A stretch of DNA of 10,643 bases from Phycisphaerales bacterium (GTDB lineage Bacteria; Planctomycetota; Phycisphaerae; Phycisphaerales; UBA1924), in assembly GCA_029260415.1 (NCBI GenBank), contig JAJDDH010000126.1:1-10643 (forward strand), written 5' to 3'. Below, one piece after another: positions 7,613-10,643 of this stretch. The first letter of the stretch is position 1. Each line of letters starts with the position of its first letter. The position numbers and the translations under genes were made by a program. The notes beneath the pieces were generated by a model, which saw only the letters and a program-made list of their open reading frames with translations, was not told where the DNA came from and made no database searches.

Positions 7613-9846
7613 GCGCCCCCCTTGACGGGCGCCGTGTCGCGCAGGTCCGCGTGCGAGCAGAGGCGGGCGAGGAAGAGCTCGACCAGCCCCAGCCCGAGGG
7701 CCGCGGCGAAGACGATCCAGGCGTACTCACGCCCGCGCCGGGGCGCGTCGAAGGCCTGCGCCACGCTCTGGGCGCCCGACGCGGTGTCGGCGGTGTCCTC
7801 GGCGCCGATCCACTGCAGCTGCGTCTCGGGCGAGAGGGTCGCGAGCCAGCGCTGCACGCGTTGGGAGTCTTCGGGGTCGGCGCGGGTGGCGCTGGTGTCC
7901 GGGTTGACGACGACGCTGGCGCGGGAGGCGCCGCGCTGGTCGATGGCGCGCCACGCGCCGGCGGTGCGGACCGCGTCGCGTGTGAGCCCGGCCTCGTCGA
8001 GCGAGAGCGAGGCGCCGCTGTTGGACACGGGCGTCAGCTCGACGCTGCCGGTGGGCGCCAGCACGCGGGCGCCGGCGATCCCGCCGTAGGCGCCCCGGGC
8101 GCGCCCCACGCCCTGGCGGACAATTTCCTGCAGCAGCGGGACGAGCAGGGGCTTGGTGGGCAGGTCGGACCACTGCGTGTCGATGGCGCTGGCAAACAGC
8201 ACCACGAGCCCGCGTCCGTTGTCGTCGCCCGCGGGCGGGGAGGCGATCACGAGCGGGGCGGAGTCCTCGGCCTGCAGGATGACGCTCGCGCCGCTCTGCG
8301 GGTCGATGGAGACGGGCAGCAGGCGCTGGACGCGGACGGGCTGGGCGAGAAACTCGAGCTCGCCCGCGATGAGTGACAGCAGCGTGTTGTCGTCGCCCGT
8401 GCGCACACCCATGGGCGTTGCGTACTGGCGGGCCTCGCGCCCGATGGTCAGTCGCAAGCCCAGCGATCGGGTGAGGCGGTCGGTCCAGAGCTGGGCGCCC
8501 GCGTCGCCGGGCGGGAAGGCGACGACGAGCCCGCCCGAGCGGGCGAAGTCCGCGATGCGGTCCCACGCGCCGGCGTCGATGAGGTCTGGGCGGGGCAGGA
8601 GCAGGGCGTCGAGGCGGGCGAGTCGGGTCGCGTCGATGACGCCCGGCTCGACCTGTTCGAGGGCGATGCCGCCGAGCCCTGAGCTTTCGCCCGGGCTCAG
8701 CGCCAGTCGGAGCCAGTCGCCCGGGGTGTAGCCCTCGACGCCGACGCTCCCGGCGTAGCGCCCGGGCGCGGCGATGCCCACGCTGATCGACTCGCGCACC
8801 TCGAGCGCGCGCCGGCGGGTGTTGTCGCGCTGAAGCTCATCGGGATCGATCTCGGCGCGGAGCACGAGCGGGCCGTCCTGCTGGGCCTTGGTCAGCGTCT
8901 CGGCGTCGAGCGAGACGAGCGCCTCGCCCTCGGACTGCCCCTGGCTCCAGCGGACCGTGCCCTGCCCGAGCGTGAGGCTGGGGTTGAGGTCGGAGAGGAG
9001 TCGGACGCTGCTGACGGCGCGCTGCCCGATGGCGCTGCCCGAGCGGCGCAGGGCGACGCGGGCCTGGCCCGTGCCCAGGGCGCCGGAGGTTCCCGACGCG
9101 ACGACGAGCGATCGCATGGGCTCGAGCGCTTCGATCGCGACATTGCCCGCGCCGGGGGGTGGGGGGCTGGTGACCAGCAGCGCCTCGACCGAGTCGCCCA
9201 ATCCAGGCAGCGGCGCTCGCCCCACGCCCTGACCGGCGCGGAACTCGGACGCGATGAGCACGCTGACGGGGGGCGCGTTGTCGTCGCGGACATTGAGCAC
9301 GGACGCGAGCGTTTCCGCGGCGCCCAGGTAATCCACCCCGCTGTCGGTTGCCTCGGTGTTCTCGACGGCCCGCATGACGCCCGCGATGTCGGCTGTCGCG
9401 GGCAGCGCGACGGACTGGGCGGGGGCGGCGAGGGTGATGAGCGCGGCGCGGTCGCCCCGGGCCTGGTCGAGGCGCTGCAGCGCCTGCGTCGCGATGGCCT
9501 TGTGCCGGTCGAGGGCGGACTGACCATTCTCGTTCAGGTCGCTCGTGATGGAGTTGTCGAGCAGGATGACGAGCGTGCGGGCGTTGGAGCCCAGGCCGGT
9601 TCCGCCGCCAAGCATGGGGCGGGCGATGGCGAGCGCGAGCAGGGCGACGAGCAGGCAGCGTGCCGCGAGCAGGAGCATCTGCTCGAGGGTCATGCGCCGG
9701 CGCTGGGTCTTGTAGGCCTCGAGCAGGAACCGCATCGCGCCCCACGGCACGGGCTTGCGCTTGCGGCGCATGAGGATGTGGATCAGGATCGGGACGGCGA
9801 TCAGCCCGAGACCCACAGCAAGCAGCGCTGGATGAAGGATCGTCAT
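7609..9846 (-). CDS. BatA-type membrane protein with degenerate VWA domain, 745 aa
   Basis: The N-terminus is a clear BatA/aerotolerance-regulator N-terminal domain: a helix at about 5-25 ending in HILMRRKRK, the PVPWGAMRFL segment at 32-41, RRRMTLEQMLLLAARCLL at 49-66, and a second helix to about 78. A VWA-like domain follows (about 90-225), but its metal site reads D97-N-S99-I-T101 instead of DxSxS, and the later strand reads IASEF (198-202) where LSD is usual. Residues 400-450 (LDALLLPRPDLIDAG, SGGLVVAFPPGD) look like part of a glutamine-amidotransferase-type fold, and TQWSDLPTKPLLVPLLQEIV (557-576) is a segment common in planctomycete BatA proteins. A final helix at about 709-729 anchors the C-terminus. 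The ATG at 9846 lies 4 bases after the DUF58 stop, with GTGAGG just upstream. In Bacteroides, Bat proteins were linked to aerotolerance; here the role is unproven. Confidence 0.93.
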   Translation of the reverse strand: MTILHPALLAVGLGLIAVPILIHILMRRKRKPVPWGAMRFLLEAYKTQRRRMTLEQMLLLAARCLLVALLALAIARPMLGGGTGLGSNARTLVILLDNSITSDLNENGQSALDRHKAIATQALQRLDQARGDRAALITLAAPAQSVALPATADIAGVMRAVENTEATDSGVDYLGAAETLASVLNVRDDNAPPVSVLIASEFRAGQGVGRAPLPGLGDSVEALLVTSPPPPGAGNVAIEALEPMRSLVVASGTSGALGTGQARVALRRSGSAIGQRAVSSVRLLSDLNPSLTLGQGTVRWSQGQSEGEALVSLDAETLTKAQQDGPLVLRAEIDPDELQRDNTRRRALEVRESISVGIAAPGRYAGSVGVEGYTPGDWLRLALSPGESSGLGGIALEQVEPGVIDATRLARLDALLLPRPDLIDAGAWDRIADFARSGGLVVAFPPGDAGAQLWTDRLTRSLGLRLTIGREARQYATPMGVRTGDDNTLLSLIAGELEFLAQPVRVQRLLPVSIDPQSGASVILQAEDSAPLVIASPPAGDDNGRGLVVLFASAIDTQWSDLPTKPLLVPLLQEIVRQGVGRARGAYGGIAGARVLAPTGSVELTPVSNSGASLSLDEAGLTRDAVRTAGAWRAIDQRGASRASVVVNPDTSATRADPEDSQRVQRWLATLSPETQLQWIGAEDTADTASGAQSVAQAFDAPRRGREYAWIVFAAALGLGLVELFLARLCSHADLRDTAPVKGGA

Positions 9847-9850
9847 CGCC

Positions 9851-10643
9851 TCACCCCGACTTGCTCCGCTTGATCATCGCGTTCCGGCGCGCCACGAACG
9901 ACGCCAGCGGCGGGCCCAGCCAGTCGTGCGTGCTCACCCGCTGGTAATCGAACCCGAACCCGCGGCAGATCTTCTCGACCTTCTCCAAGTGCGCGTTGAA
10001 CGTCTCCAGGTACGCCTTGCGGATCGATCGCGGGTCCAGGCGGAGCTTGCCCTCGCCCTCCAGGCCCTCGAATGGCGCGGAATCGGCGAAGTCGAACGAG
10101 GTCTCCGCCCGGTCGAGCGTCTGAAAGACGATCGCGTCGTGCCCCCGGTGCTTGACGCGAGCCAGCGCGGCCTTGATTTTTTCGGGCTCCTCGAAGCAGT
10201 CGGAGAGGATGGCGAACAGGCACCGGTTGGTGACCTTGGCCAGCGTCTGGTCGATGACGCGTCCGAAGTCCGTCGGCGCGTCCACGGGCTGGGTGGAGAG
10301 CGACTCGACGATCTTGCGCCAGTTGGAGCGCTGCCCGGAGCGCCCGACCATGGCGCGGATCTCGTCGGCGAAGACGACCAGCCCGGCGCGGTCGGACTGG
10401 TGGAGCGTGATGTACGCCAGCGCCGCGGCGAGCGCAGTCGCGTGGTCGAACTTGGTCCAGTTGGAGCGTCCGTCGAGCGAGACCTTGCGTCCCGAGCCCG
10501 AGGCGTCCTCGAAGGAGCGCGAGCCGTAGTTCATCGAGCCCGAGGAATCGACCATGACGACCAGGTCGAGGTTGGTCTCCTGCTGGTACTGCTTGACCTG
10601 GAGGCGGTCGGTGCGGGCGTAGACCTTCCAGTCGAGGTGTCGC
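9851..10643 (-). CDS. DUF58 family VWA-like protein (N-terminus outside window)
   Basis: The frame is open to the window edge, giving 263 residues of the C-terminal two thirds of a DUF58 protein. It begins with the family hallmark (RHLDWKVYARTDRLQVKQY at visible residues 1-19, then ETNLDLVV). The VWA-like part has D32-S-S34-G-S36 as metal site, a possible third ligand T124, and the strand LSD at 146-148. No membrane helix is seen, so the visible part is cytosolic. DUF58 proteins are usually encoded directly after a MoxR AAA+ ATPase and are thought to act as its adaptor or client; that gene should lie to the right of the window. An ATG at 10555 exists but would delete the conserved RHLDWK region and lies inside the domain, so it is not the start. 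It is followed after 4 bases by the BatA-type gene, indicating co-transcription. Confidence 0.95.
   Translation of the reverse strand, partial: RHLDWKVYARTDRLQVKQYQQETNLDLVVMVDSSGSMNYGSRSFEDASGSGRKVSLDGRSNWTKFDHATALAAALAYITLHQSDRAGLVVFADEIRAMVGRSGQRSNWRKIVESLSTQPVDAPTDFGRVIDQTLAKVTNRCLFAILSDCFEEPEKIKAALARVKHRGHDAIVFQTLDRAETSFDFADSAPFEGLEGEGKLRLDPRSIRKAYLETFNAHLEKVEKICRGFGFDYQRVSTHDWLGPPLASFVARRNAMIKRSKSG

Noticed and set aside
10553..10555. ATG at 10555 as start of the DUF58 gene
   Set aside because: The frame continues upstream to the edge and encodes the conserved RHLDWKVYARTDR segment, so this Met lies inside the domain, just before the DSSGS metal site.

Overview
The window is a single, almost gap-free gene block read entirely from the minus strand (transcription runs from high to low coordinates). 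G+C is very high and the coding side shows the matching codon bias. Gene content and signature segments point to a planctomycete, most plausibly a GC-rich member of the Phycisphaerae; this is inferred from family knowledge, since there is no rRNA or other marker gene here.

Layout in transcription order: (1) 10643-9851, C-terminal 263 residues of a cytosolic DUF58 protein with a complete von Willebrand A (VWA) metal site; (2) 9846-7609, a BatA-type membrane protein with a VWA-like domain whose metal site is imperfect; (3) 7612-5225, a membrane-anchored VWA protein with an intact metal-site core and a glutamine-amidotransferase-like domain; (4) a 99-base gap (5224-5126), the only real intergenic space, holding two 12-base dyads and a one-helical-turn direct repeat; (5) 5125-1478, a 1215-residue membrane protein resembling DUF4175 with a long coiled-coil tail; (6) 1481-810, a secreted 223-residue Gln/Ser-rich protein; (7) 813-1, the first 271 residues of an exported protein with prenyltransferase/squalene-cyclase-type repeats, cut by the window edge.

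Gene junctions are tight: 4-base stop/start overlaps at 7612/7609, 1481/1478 and 813/810, and 4 bases between genes 1 and 2. Genes 1-3 and genes 4-6 therefore form two translationally coupled trios separated by the 99-base gap. In other bacteria DUF58 and Bat proteins sit next to a MoxR AAA+ ATPase; that gene would be expected just beyond the right edge. The set looks like an envelope-spanning system: a cytosolic MoxR/DUF58 module, two membrane VWA proteins, a large membrane coiled-coil protein, and two exported partners. Its biochemical function is not known, and I saw no sign of horizontal transfer, mobile DNA, RNA genes or CRISPR.
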